From: Blastocladiella emersonii ATCC 22665
Taxonomy: Eukaryota > Blastocladiomycota > Blastocladiomycetes > Blastocladiales > Blastocladiaceae
Length of the DNA stretch: 64,000 nt
Direction of reading: 5' to 3'
Assembly: GCA_025594325.1 (NCBI GenBank)
Contig: JANHCV010000002.1
Coordinates: 2,046,001 to 2,110,000 of the forward strand
Of this stretch, positions 46,321-56,912 are shown one piece after another. Below the pieces are notes generated by a model. That model did no database searches, was not told where the DNA came from, and was given only the letters and a program-made list of their open reading frames with translations. A program made the translations under genes and the position numbers. The stretch's first letter is position 1. Each line of letters opens with the position of its first letter.

Positions 46321-47503
46321 ATGGGCGTGACATGGAAATCGAACCTGGGCGACCTGCAAGTCGCCCTGTACCACGTCGGCCTGTGCCTGCACGTCCTCGG
46401 GCTGGCCCTGCTCGCGACCTGCTTCTGGGCGTGCTACCGGAACCTGCGCAAGACGGCCACTGGGTTCTGGTGGGGGAGCTTGCTCGCCACGGTCCTCGTT
46501 GTTCTCTGCACGGCAACTGAGCTGTTGTACATCCTGTACCGGCAGAGCAGCGCGACGATTCTGCCGTGGAACTCGTTTGGGACGATGGCGGGGGATGTTG
46601 GGGTTCGCGGCGGTACGTGTGCCGAGTGCGTGGAAGGAGCAGACGACGCGTCGCTCACCTGTGGCGCGATTCCAGGTTACATCACGCTCTCCGCGCTCCG
46701 ACTCTACCGGCTCGAGCTCGTCGTGTCCAAGGAAGCGACGCGCCGCGTGCGCCTCGGCGTCCTGATCACGGTCGTGGCCATGGTAGCGTCGCTGTGCTGC
46801 GCGATTAGCTTGCGCTACTACGAGTTCATCTACGTGGGAGTATCGCCGCAGCCGGCCGTCCTTGTCCTCGTCCGCGATACCGAGCGAATCGTGTCCTTCC
46901 TCGCGTTCCTCATCGTCGGCGCGGGCAACGTGGCCACCGACATGCTTTTCGCGCGGACCGTGATCACGACCGTCTCGGACGTGCGCCGCAGCTCGACGAT
47001 GCTCTCGGCGTCCAGCCTCGGGCTCAACCGGAAACGCGACACGCTGCTCGTCTACGTTCCCGCGGTCTTGGTCTACCTCGCCTACTTTGCGGCCCTGATC
47101 GCCGCCATCAGCCTCAACTCGATCCCCGGCCTGCCCTTCTCTACCATCACGCTGCAGCGGTTCAGCACGACCATCGCGCTCTCGACCTTCTTGCTGTACA
47201 GCGTCCCACAGACGCGGAAGCTGATCGCGCGCACGCGGGTCCGCGACGCGTCGACCTCGCAGCAGGCGAACACGGGCGCGAGCAATACGGTGCCGAATAC
47301 CGTGACGAGTTCGAGCACGAGCGTGAACCGAGTTTCGCCATTGTCGTCGTCCAAGGGGGAGAAGGGCAAGAAGATGACGATCGGAGTCGAGCTCGACCAG
47401 CGGGTACGACCTTCGCGTCAGGAGGGGAGGACGAGGTCGCGCTCACGCGAGTCCGTCGATGTAGATCACCAAGAGCGCCGAGATATCCAGTATAGACTCA
47501 TAA
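46321..47503 (+). CDS. Seven-transmembrane family protein, copy 1
   Basis: Exons 46321..46612, 46676..47403, 47465..47503; 352 residues. Intron 1 (63 bp, GTACGT...TCCAG) is in frame without a stop, but removing it aligns GDVGVRGG^YITLSALRLYRL with copies 2 and 4. Intron 2 (61 bp) leads to a short tail ITKSAEISSIDS. Seven hydrophobic helices with a short luminal N-terminus, an FWWG motif in helix 2, LYRL after helix 3, RDTERIVSFLAF before helix 5, and SVPQTRKL after helix 7. The topology suggests a GPCR-like receptor, but no known receptor class is recognised. First of four tandem copies. Confidence 0.75.
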
Positions 47504-47583
47504 ATGTCTTTCGAGAAGCGTGTGGGGCTACCGGGAGCGGGGATGCGGGCGTGGACGGGCCGGAGCGGGAAAACTGTGGCGCA

Positions 47584-47606
47584 ACGCGTCTCGCACCCGC
47601 CACGTG
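47584..47606 (+). promoter_or_regulatory. ACGCGTCTC and CACGTG pair upstream of 7TM copy 2
   Basis: ACGCGTCTC at 47584 followed eight bases later by CACGTGATT, about 165 bp before the copy 2 ATG. Here the CACGTG half lies on the other side of the ACGCGTCTC word than in the F-box-like array. Confidence 0.5.
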
Positions 47607-47754
47607 ATTGAGAGAGTGGCGCCAAGGTGAGAGACACCGCCTCACGCGCCGCGATCACCGGAAGCTGTTCACCCAAATAGCACTTCCGGATCCGACGGCA
47701 CTTGAAGCCATGCAACCGGAAACCTAGACTCTATGCAATCAATTTGATACGACC

Positions 47755-49172
47755 ATGGCAGCTGTAACTTGGCGCTACGACCCGACGAGTCTCGTGGACA
47801 GTCTGTTCCACTTTGGGCTCTCCCTGCACCTCTTCGGGCTGGTTCTCATCGCGTTCTGCGCTCGGTCGTGCCTCAAGAACCTGCGCCGCTCGCCCTCGCC
47901 GTTCTGGTGGGGATGTATGGCGTCCACGGCGTTCGTCATGATTGCGACGCTCATGGAGCTGGCGTTCATCATGGCAATCCAGTCCGACCTCACCATCTGG
48001 GGGTGGAACATACTGGTCTTGCTCGCGGGTGATGTGACAGTTCGGTTCGGTACGTGGCCCGCGCGAAGCGAGCCGCCTGAACCCACGCTGACGCGCCTCG
48101 ACCGTGTAGGTTACTCGGCCCTCTGCATCGTTCGGCTCTACCGCGCAAAGCTCGTCATGCTGCAGCCGCCCCGATACCTCTTCCGGTCGATCATCTACGT
48201 CCTGCTCGGGCTCATGGCGTTCTCGCTCTGCTGCGTGATCACGCTGCGGTACTACGAGAACCTTGAAGAGCGCCGCGGGGGAAACGGCGTTCTAGGCAGG
48301 AAGCCCGTGTACGTAGACCGGTACAACTTGTGGTAACGGAACGTGAGCTTCGATTACAGAGGAATGAGGGGAACAAAACGAGGGGGAAACAAGAGGGAAA
48401 GAGAGGTAAAGGGGCCGCACTTACCTTGTGGTAACGGAACGTGAGCTTAAGGAGAGCTCACGTCCGCGGCGGGGGTGCGGCCGTCTTTGAGGGCGACGGG
48501 GAAATGGGCGGCGAGTCACCAGCGGCGGTCGGGCGCGGACGGCCGTGTCCGCGGCGTTGGGGATCACGCGGAGATCAGCGGCGCGCGCGCGCGTGGGTCG
48601 AGCTTCACGCGCGTCGCGTGACAACCTCTACTACTTCAAGGACCCGACCAACTCGACCATGCTCGCCATCCGCGACATCGAGCGCGTCTTTACCTTCATC
48701 ACGTTCCTCGCGGTCGGCATCATCAAACTCGCCGTCGACACCCTGTTCGCGACCGTGGTCGCCAACACCATCCGCAAGACGCGCCGCAACTCGGCAGGTG
48801 ACGCGACGTTCCTGGGCCTCGAGACCTGGTACATTCATCGCGAGAGCATCGAAAGGGTATCCACTCACGCGCATTTTTCGTAGGCGCTTCCGCTCCCTCG
48901 CGTACCTCCCGGTCATGATCAGCAACCTCGGCTACGGCGGGTCGCTCGTCGGGTTCATGGCGCCGACCTCTGCCGGAGGGCTCACCTTCGTGACCATCAC
49001 GCTGTGCCGATTCAGCGCGACCGTCGCGCTGTCCACGTTCCCGCTCTACACGGTACCCAAGACCAAGGCGCTCATTGCGGCGAGCCGCAACCCCAGCTCG
49101 GCGTCGCACCGGCCCTCGAACGCGCACAGCTCGCCCAGCTCGAGTGCCGCGGGTTCGACGATCAGCTGCTGA
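47755..49172 (+). pseudogene. Seven-transmembrane family copy 2, probably disrupted
   Basis: Exon 1 (47755..48049) and exon 2 (from 48110) join through a 60-bp intron (GTACGTGG...GTGTAG) and encode helices 1-4 (PFWWGCMASTAF, CIVRLYRAKLV, YYENLEERR). A roughly 330-bp stretch then intervenes that is missing in copies 1 and 4. It contains a 24-bp direct repeat and stops. Helix 5 resumes at DNLYYFKDPTNSTMLAIRDIERV. Helix 6-7 coding (FRSLAYLPVMISNLGYGG...VPKTKALIAASR) begins near 48883 after a stop, but the expected phase-2 donor seen in copy 3 is not present, leaving only a 27-bp candidate intron. The pieces are all recognisable, so this is either a decaying gene or an unusual isoform. Confidence 0.6.
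48327..48448. repeat. 24-bp direct repeat within the copy 2 loop insertion
   Basis: The same 24 bases (starting cttgtggtaacgg, ending gtgagctt) occur at 48327-48350 and 48425-48448, 98 bp apart. They flank a purine-rich ggggaaacaagagggaaa tract. A repeated GTAACG invites two alternative splice donors. Confidence 0.85.
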
Positions 49173-49652
49173 GCTTGGCCACGGTCTCGACGCAAACGAC
49201 AGGTCTCGACCGCCAGTCCCTTGAGCTTGGTCGCGCTTGGTCACAGTCCCAACCCGGCCGCGGCCGCCTCGAACCACGAGTTTCCTACCTGCTCATCACG
49301 CCGCAGTTCTGTGACGAGCTTAACTTCTACGTGCGCGTGATCTGAACGCCGTGCGCCTTCACCCCGCTCATCGAGTTGGACGACGCGTCGCTGTTGGACG
49401 CGTCGTTCATGTTCGCCATCACGTCTTCGATCACTGAGGTTGACATCAAGTCGGGTATCTGCACCGGCGAGGGCCTAGAGTTCCCGCGCGAGGCGCGCGA
49501 CATCATCTAGTCGCGCTGAGCTCGATTGAAGCGCCCCATCGTCTTCGTCGCGTTCGTTCTTGGCAACCGCTACTCAGACCTGGTCGAATCGAGCCCATCG
49601 TTTCGCCGCGGGGCCGTCAACGCCACGGTCGCGCTGTTCGTCGTACTGTTCC
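49173..49652 (+). other. Possible gene remnant after 7TM copy 2
   Basis: One frame reads RVSYLLITPQFCDELNFYVRVI, then TGA (49343-49345), then continues for 54 protein-like codons (TPCAFTPLIELDDASLL, ITEVDIKSGICTGEG) to a TAG at 49510. Amino-acid composition is plausible for coding, but no start, splice or family is clear. It may be a remnant broken by the TGA, or chance. Confidence 0.25.
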
Positions 49653-49946
49653 ATGAGAACGCTGACTAACTCATTCAAGCAGTTCCTGCGCCACGACCTT
49701 ACGGGCGAGGATATCGCGCTCACGCTCGCCAGCAACGAGGGCAAGGCCGCGGACGCCCTTCTGGCGCTCGCTGCTGGCGGCCACGACGACGACCAGGATG
49801 CGGCCACCAACCTCTCGCTGTTTGACGAGCTCGATGCGCTTGAGCTCGACGAGACCGAGATCGTGACGCAGCCTCTCGCCCAGGTCTACGCCGTCGCCGT
49901 CTCCAAAGTCGTGCAGAGCGAGGCGATCGGCCACCTCGTCCGCTAG
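49653..49946 (+). CDS. Small unrecognised ORF
   Basis: 97 codons starting MRTLTNSFKQFLRHDLTG. The part from QFLRHDLTGEDIALTLASNEGKAADALLALA onward has a helix-rich, UBA-like rhythm, followed by an acidic DEL-rich stretch and a terminal SKVVQSEAIGHLVR. A polypyrimidine/AG just before QFL could instead make this a last exon of a lost gene. No homologue recognised. Confidence 0.3.
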   Translation: MRTLTNSFKQFLRHDLTGEDIALTLASNEGKAADALLALAAGGHDDDQDAATNLSLFDELDALELDETEIVTQPLAQVYAVAVSKVVQSEAIGHLVR

Positions 49947-50441
49947 GCTGTGTTGACGCATCGCTCCCTTCCCCTCAGTAACGGAATACATCTCGCTCTC
50001 TTCTTCGTCCTCAATCTTTTGCTTGCTCGTGGTCGTCTAAGAACGTTTAGAGGTGCGCGGGGTCCGGAAATGACGAACCAGATTATTTCATGTCTTCGGA
50101 TAGTCTTGATTGATTTGACACCTCACAGACTCCTCACGCTCACGGTGAGTCTCACCGTGTGAGAGTGAGCATCTTTGCCTCCCTCCTCACACGTGCCAAC
50201 ACTAACGGGCTCGATGTGGCGCAGCGCGTCTCGCACGTTTCACGTGATTCTCAAACGCGTCGATCATGTGCGAGACACTTTTCCTTGATCACAAAACGTC
50301 GCCTCCGACCCGGGTGGGACACAACATGCGTGCTGTCGATCGCACGCCATATTCTAAACCGTTGACTCGAGCTCGGATCGATGCATCTGGAACCTCTGAA
50401 GCTCGAGCAACTCTACGCTATGCAACGGAGCTGATGCAATC
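49947..50441. promoter_or_regulatory. Upstream region of 7TM copy 3 with clustered motifs
   Basis: Contains GCGCGTCTC (50224), CACGTG (50241) and ACGCGT (50255) within about 40 bp, roughly 190-220 bp before the copy 3 ATG, plus a nearby ATGTGCGAGAC. Otherwise AT-rich and without a gene. Confidence 0.45.
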
Positions 50442-51448
50442 ATGACGACCTGGAGATACAACCCAGCCAATCTCTCGGACAATCTGTTCCACTTTGGGCT
50501 CTCCTTGCACATTCTCGGGCTTGGCCTGATCGCGATATGCACGCGGACATGCGTGATCAAAGTGCGCCGATCGCCATCGCCGTTCTGGTGGGGATGCATG
50601 GTGTCGACGTCGTTTCTCTTGACGGCGACACTCATGGAACTCGCCTACATTCTCTCGCGGCAGTCGAGCGGGACTATCTGGGGATGGAGCGCGACGTTGA
50701 GCGCGTCGTCACGTTCATCGCGTTCCTTGCAGTCGCCCTCATCAACGTATCCGTCGACACGCTCTTCGCGTCCGTGGTCACGAACACGATCCGAAACGCG
50801 CGCCGCGGGTCGGACGTGTCGCGGTTCATGGGACTCGAGAAATGGTACATCCGAAAGCTGTATTGCATCATCACTCCACGGCTGACTCTTCGCGCCCCGT
50901 CCGACCCTGTTTCTAGGCGTTTCCGCTACCTCGCGTACCTGCCCGCCATGATCGCGTACCTCGGCTACGGCGGCGCGCTCGTGGCTGCGATCGCGCTCAA
51001 CTCGGCCACGGGGCTCAACTTCTCGACCATCACGCTGTGCCGGTTCAGCGCCACGGTCGCGCTCTCGACGTTTGTGTTGTACAGTGTGCCGCGGACCAAG
51101 TCGCTGATTGCGGCCTCACGCAGCCAGGCAGCGTCGACCGCGTACCAGTCGGCCAACACCGAAAGCCTCACGGCGCCCAACTCGGTCATCGGATCCACAG
51201 CGTCCAAGGCAACGCGCGGCAGCGGTGGTGGAGGCGGTGGTGGTGGAGGTCCTACGGTACGCCCTAGCGGACTGATCAGCCCGGATCGCTGGGCGGACCT
51301 TGACTGCGCGTATCTCGCACCGTGTAGGTTGAGCGGAGCGCGTCCGTTCCGGCCGACGAGTAAAGTGTCTCCCAGCTGTCGAAAGTCGGGACTGACTCCG
51401 TTTCCTCTCCCATCACGCTGTCTCTTTCGGTATAAATGGCCCAAGTAA
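50442..51448 (+). pseudogene. Seven-transmembrane family copy 3 with internal deletion
   Basis: The start (MTTWRYNPANLSDNLFHFG) and helices 1-2 (PFWWGCMVSTSFLLTAT) are intact. At SSGTIWGW the sequence jumps in a different frame to RDVERVVTFIAFLAV, the helix 5 start, so helices 3-4 (about 90 residues, present in copies 1, 2 and 4) are deleted. Helix 6-7 coding follows after a 57-bp intron (50866-50922, GTATTGC...TCTAG) that restores KL^RFRYLAYLPAM. A glycine run GGGGGGGGG is in the tail. The deletion plus frameshift makes it non-functional as a 7TM protein. Confidence 0.75.
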
Positions 51449-51490
51449 ATCTGGACTCTCAAGCGTCGTTCACGATGATAACTTGAAGCA

Positions 51491-52726
51491 ATGGCATCCA
51501 CATGGAAGTTTGACCCCAACAACTACGTCGACCGGCTGACGGCCCTCGGCATCGCGCTGCACATTGCTGGTGAGCTGGCGCTATTCGCGTCCATGGCCGT
51601 CTGCGTGCGACATCTCCACGGCAGACGAACGCCGTTCTGGTGGTTCACGTTCGCCGCGTGCGTGATCCTGGTTCCTTCGTCGGCCCTCGAGATCGGCTAC
51701 TCGCTGTCCAAGATGTCGAACGGGACGCTGTGGACATGGAACTCGTTCCTCTCGCTCGCCGGCGACCTGACGGTCCGCGTCGGTTTCGCCATGATGAGCG
51801 TACTGCGGTTCTACCGCGTGGCCCTCGTCCGTGGTCCGACCGACGTGCACGCCAAAAAGCAGCTCTATGCGGCGTCGACCGTCGTGTCCCTGGTTCTTTG
51901 CGTCTCGGCCGTGCTCGTCACGCAGGTGCGCGTCCTCGAGAACCAGTACGTCAAGGAGCGCGCAGCCGGTAAACCGCCGCCGGACCTGGTCGACGCGCGC
52001 AACACGGAGCGCTACGTGACGTTCGCGACGTTCCTGTTCATCAGCGCGTGCAACGTGGCCACCGATATTCTCTTTGTGCGCGTGATCCTCGGCAGCATCC
52101 GAAGGACCAAGCTGAGCGCGTCGCAGGGCGGGCTCGGGACGCGGACGGACCTGAGTTCCGGGAGCGCGACGCTCGCGATCCGCAAGCTGCGCAAACACTG
52201 GCGGTCGAGTCTGCCGTACCTCCCGTCGCTCCTGACCTACGTTGCGTACGCGGTCACGCTCATCGTCACGGTCGTCAGCCCCGACACGGGCAACACGTAC
52301 CTGACGATTACGCTGTGCCGCTTCTCGGCCAACGTCATGGCCGCGACTTTCGTGCTGCACTCGATCCCGCAGACCAAGCGGCTCGTCAAACGCGCGCGCG
52401 GCGGGAGTACGGGCGTGGTGAACGGGTCCAACAACCCGCGCGGCAGCAGCCATCAGCTCGGCACCACGCAGGCGGCTGGCGCGGCGGCCTCGGGATCCGA
52501 GACCTTCATATCGGCCTCGAGCCAGCTGTCGTTGTCCGGCGGCCCCGAGCAACCTAGCCGAACGGGTCTGACGCCCGGCTCCCGACACGGCAGCAGCTAT
52601 CAGCTCGGCAGCTTGCCGACGACGGCCACGTCGGCCTCGGCGTCCAACGCGCTCCTGATCCCGAGCCAGTCCACGGCCGTGGCCCCCGAGAAACCTCGCG
52701 GATCCGTGGCCGCGGACGCCAATTGA
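51491..52726 (+). CDS. Seven-transmembrane family protein, copy 4 (intact, intronless)
   Basis: A single open frame of 411 residues from MASTWKFDPNNYVD. Seven predicted membrane helices: about residues 14-40 (IALHIAGELALFASMAV), 46-70 (TPFWWFTFAACVILVP), 76-108 (LWTWNSFLSLAGDLTVRVGF), 118-142, 170-198 (YVTFATFLFISACNVATDIL), 236-262 and 268-300 (TITLCRFSANVMAATFVLHS). The cytoplasmic tail is Ser/Gly/Thr-rich, with phosphorylation potential. It lacks the introns of copies 1-3, so intron loss or a retrocopy is possible. The stop lies only 27 bp from the convergent CatSper-like stop. A chemosensory role is inference. Confidence 0.8.
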   Translation: MASTWKFDPNNYVDRLTALGIALHIAGELALFASMAVCVRHLHGRRTPFWWFTFAACVILVPSSALEIGYSLSKMSNGTLWTWNSFLSLAGDLTVRVGFAMMSVLRFYRVALVRGPTDVHAKKQLYAASTVVSLVLCVSAVLVTQVRVLENQYVKERAAGKPPPDLVDARNTERYVTFATFLFISACNVATDILFVRVILGSIRRTKLSASQGGLGTRTDLSSGSATLAIRKLRKHWRSSLPYLPSLLTYVAYAVTLIVTVVSPDTGNTYLTITLCRFSANVMAATFVLHSIPQTKRLVKRARGGSTGVVNGSNNPRGSSHQLGTTQAAGAAASGSETFISASSQLSLSGGPEQPSRTGLTPGSRHGSSYQLGSLPTTATSASASNALLIPSQSTAVAPEKPRGSVAADAN

Positions 52727-52753
52727 TGGAATAAACTGGGTGTGGATTCATTT

Positions 52754-55700
52754 TTACACCTGTTTGTACGAGTACCAGAGGTAGATGGCGAGGAGCCAGA
52801 AGCAGAAGGTGACGGCGGTGAGCGACATGGTGGACTGCTGGACCGACGCGATGGGCGTGGCGTTGAGCACGAACACGGGCATATCCGTGGCCAGCGTGCA
52901 GTAGCTCCCAATCGGCACGAACACGCGGAAGTGGTACAGCTCGGCGCCCTTGAACACGAGCGACGCGTTGACGGTCGGGTCGGCCGTGGCCATGAAGGTG
53001 GCGTTGGGCGGCGCGCACTCGTTGACGAACGAGCTGATGCACCAGTCGGCGCGGTTGTTGAGCTCGACGATCGTGAAGGGTACGGCGACCGGCGAAAAGT
53101 TGTCCATGTCGCGCGTCAGGAAGAAGCTAAGCGGCAGATCCGCCTGCTGGTACGCGCTCAGCACCCGCGTGATGCAGTCGCTGTCCTCGATCCGGAACGA
53201 CCGCGTCTCGGCGTCTGAGCACCCGCACGCCGTCCGGTTCGCCTTGCCCGCGCACGTGTGGTAGGAGCCCGTCGATTTGCTCAGCGGGAAGAAGTCGTTG
53301 TACCGCGGCGCGCTCGGGTCCGCGTTGTAGATGTACGTCGAGTTGGGCACGCCGACGCCCAGCGCCGACGGCGGGCGGTAGTTGGTCTGGAGAGTCCGTC
53401 TCTTTGTTAGCGTGGCCTCGAGTCAAAGGTCTAAAAGCAGTCGTACCGGCAAATACGTGATCATGGACGCGCCGTTCGGGAACACGAGGTCGTCGCGGAG
53501 CTCGAGGCTGTCCGAGTTGGGGATGTTGTAGAAGAGGCGGTACGACGGGTGGCACCCGTTGATGACGCGCATCGTCGGAATCGTGAAGGGGCACGCGATC
53601 GACATGGGGCTCGGCATGATCCCGACCGTGGACCCGACGCCGACACCAACCGCCGTAGCGGCCGCCGAGTTCTCGCCGACCGCCGCGAGCGCCGTCGAGA
53701 CGGTCGCGTCGATGTTGTTGAATGCGATCTGCATCGCCGACGTGGGCGCGAACCGGTCGAGCGAGCTGTTGGCGCTCGTCGTCGTCGCGTAGTAGTCGGC
53801 CTGGGTGAGCAGCAGGCCGAGCGTGCCGATCGTCGCGCCCTTGGGTGGGATCGTGGTCCCGTCGATCGCCCACTCCCACGACGCGCGCAGCTGCAGCTGG
53901 TCAAACGACGCCAGGTACTCGACCGGGTGGTGGTTCAGGTCCACGTTGTTGAGCTGGAAGTGGATGTCCATGCCGCGTACCGAGCACGCTGGCGGGACGA
54001 CCGACCACGTCTTGCGCTACACGGACGGAAACGCTGGTCAGCTCCCATCCCGGCAATCCCAAGCGGAAGCGACGTACCGGCTGAAGGTAAGTGGACGAAA
54101 CATAGTCGGCAGCAAACACGGCGACCTGGCTCGCATCGAAACTGGACCCCGCGAGCCCCGCCATCGCCGTGACCACGAGCGCGCTCGCCGCGGTCGCCGA
54201 CGCGACGCGGGTGATCCGAAGCAGCGCCGCACCGCCGTTGATCGAGACGTACGAGTTGAGCATGCTCGCGGCGAACGCGAAAGCCTTGCCGCTCTGCGTG
54301 GACAAACTGACCTCAGACCCGGCGGTTGCAGTCCCCGCAGCGACAGAAATCGACTGCCCGTAGCTCATGGCCGCAGCGGGTCGCGCGCGCAGGTCGACGA
54401 CCTTCCACCGCGTGGTCCCCGAGATCGGCAGAGTCAGGGCGAGCGACGAGATGACCATCCCGCGGACCGTCTGCGCGTCGGTCACGGAGAGCACAAAGAC
54501 GGCGTGGACCGAGTTGACGACGACTGTGGACCCGACGACGCGCGAGTCCCACGCGGCGCTGGACGACGTCAGGACCAGGTCGACGAGCGTCTCGCCGGAC
54601 CCCGCGACCGTGGCGCCCGTCGCGCGCACGTCCATGGCGGTCGCGGTGATAGCGAGCGGCGTGATGGCCGTGAGCTCCTGCACGTAGGCGGACGCGCCGT
54701 CGGTGGCCACCTGGGAGACGAACAGAGTCCCGCCGGTCAAAATCGAGATGAGCTGGCCCTGGTCCTGGTCCGTGAACGCGTTGGCGACCGCGGCGCCCGT
54801 CGCGCTGAGTGCGCGCAGTGTCACCTGGTCGATCCCCGCGGGGACATACCCGAGCGACGCCGCGGCCGCGGTGTCGTGCACGTCGATCGGGGCCGGGTTG
54901 ATGTCGTACATCGCCGACGACTGCGTGATGGACGTGACGCTGACGGGTGTGCGCTGCAGCGCAAGCGTGGTGCCGTCAAGCGACACGAGATCGAGGCGGA
55001 TCAGGTTCCCCGCGAGGTCGAACAGCACGGCGGACGCGGGCGGGGCGCCCGTGGACCCGGCAAACGACTGCGAGGCCGAGATGGGCGTGAGCAGCGCGAC
55101 GCCCGCGCGCCCGTACAGGATGGTCCCCGACGGCGTAAGTACGGCGTACGCGTTGCGGTGGCGGCAGCTCGCGTATGCGGTCCCCGCGCCGCCGAGCGTG
55201 CTGGGCACGCGCATCGTGGTGCGCCACGTCGTCCCGCCGTCGGACGACGCGAGCACGTGCGAGCCCACGGCGTGCAGCTCGTACTCGTCGACGTGCGGGA
55301 AGATGCCGAGCGACGGCGTGGCGTCCGAGGGCAGGGTTGCGACGGTGCTCGCGGTCGTCGCGTTGACGATCGAGTACGTGTTGGACGCCAGCTTGAGCAG
55401 CGCGAGCGGGGAGACCACGGATAGGTCCGACGTGAACGTGTCGACGACGGTGGCGCCCGAGGGGAATGCGGCTGAGGCGAGCCACTTGGAGTGCAGCGGG
55501 TGCGCGCTACTCAGGAGCAGCCAGTACGCGGCGCGCGCGCTGTACAGCGTGACCGACGGCGCATAGCAGCTGCGGCGGCCGAAGAGCAGCGCGCCGGCGG
55601 TCCCCTGGTCAATGGCCGCGATTCCCGTCGTGACGCGCACGACGTTGGTGAGCGCCGTCGACATCTGGTACAGCCCGTTCGATGTGGCGACGAGCAGGAC

Positions 55701-56912
55701 GTCACGGACGCCGAACCCGATATCGTAGACGGTGAAGCTTGTACAGTTGGCGCACAGCGACGAGAGCGAGAATGCGCGCCACGTCGCCCAGCTGTCGAGC
55801 GTGTGGAGGACCTGGTTGTTGGTCGTGGGCGACGTGAAGGCGAACGCGTGGCTCTTGCGGCACGGGTGCGGGACGAGGCGGAGCGCCGTGACGGGGGCCG
55901 ATGGGAGCGCGGGGGACGCGAGCGGCGCGATGCCCCACTTGACGCCGTTGACGGCGGCGGGGCTGATGCTCACGACGCTCGGCGCGATGTTGCACCCGAG
56001 CGCAGACGCGCCCGTCGCCGAGAGCTCGAGGTAGACGAGCGACGCGCTCACGAGCGCCTGGCTGTTGATGTGCACCCGCCACGTGCGGTCGGTCGTGTTG
56101 AGCACGGGCGTCAGCGTCTGGTCCATGGTGTCATTACGCAGCACGACGTCCGGGTAGTGGCCCTGAACGATCATGGACTGCGCGAGGACGCGCGAGGGAA
56201 CGATGCCCTGTGGGTCAACGACGTTGATGGTCACGTCGGCGCTGGCCAGGCCGAGCTTCGAGTCCATGGACCACGACACGGTCGAGTCGAACGTCGCGCA
56301 GGTCACTACACGGCGAGAGGCTGTCAGCGGCTACTTTGAGCGGCCAGACATCAGTCGTGCGCACTCGGCTTGCTCTGCACGTTAATGAACAACGAGAGCG
56401 TCTTGCTCGGGGTTCCGTCGAGGTCGACGGCCTTGAACGTCTTGACGGACGCTGGCGAGCCGGACGTGAGCGGCGTGATAGTGCCGTCGGTGAGCGTCAC
56501 GGTGACGATCTTGGTGCCCGTGGTGCGGTAGACGTAGGCGAGGGATTGCTGCGCGGCGGTGCTCGGCGTGCTGAACACGGAAGTCGCCGCCTCACCCGAG
56601 GCCGAGGTCTCGCCCCAGTCGACGAGCATCGTGTACTGTGCTGTTGGTGGAACGCGGAACAGTGCCGTGATCTTGGTTTCTGTGGGCGAGCCGGTCGCTG
56701 CGTCAGGGACGTGTCTGGAGGCGGCGCTGAGCGGACATACGGTAGCCCACATGGTACGAGTCCCCGAGCTCGGACGACGCCGAGACGACGGCGTCAAAGT
56801 CGGCTGCTCGGACAGCGGACGTCAACAGTCCCACGGCCAGCACAAGGCCCACGAGCGCCGCGAACAGCCGATGGCGCAGATTGCATGGTGACACAGAGGT
56901 CCAAGAGCGCAT
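52754..56912 (-). CDS. CATSPERB: CatSper auxiliary-subunit-like protein (CATSPERB/D/E type)
   Basis: Model: exons 56912..56741, 56697..56365, 56305..54078, 54016..53447, 53386..52754; 1,311 residues. The first intron (43 bp, GTATGT...CGCAG) is unusually short and uncertain; the others are 59-61 bp. A signal peptide (ALVGLVLAVGLLTSAVRA) precedes a PKD/Ig-like domain (YTMLVDWGET...YVYRTTGTKIVTVTLTDG), a long beta-rich ectodomain and a C-terminal stem with cysteines (CAGKANRTACGCS). Then come ELYHFRVFVPIGSYC and a single membrane helix with a tiny tail (SYKQV). The stem and HFRV...C motif closely recall vertebrate CATSPERB, an ectodomain subunit of the sperm flagellar calcium channel. Assignment among beta, delta and epsilon is tentative. 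Confidence 0.72.

Noticed and set aside
48049-48109. Terminal inverted repeats making 28.0-29.8 kb a DNA transposon
   Set aside because: No transposase is present, the arms contain a gene's start codons, and no target-site duplication was noticed at the outer edges; a fold-back duplication fits better. (The coordinates of the arms are given in the finding.)
53805-55424. A 539-codon forward frame opposite the CatSper-like gene
   Set aside because: Arg/Asp/Gly-rich antisense shadow of a spliced secreted protein.
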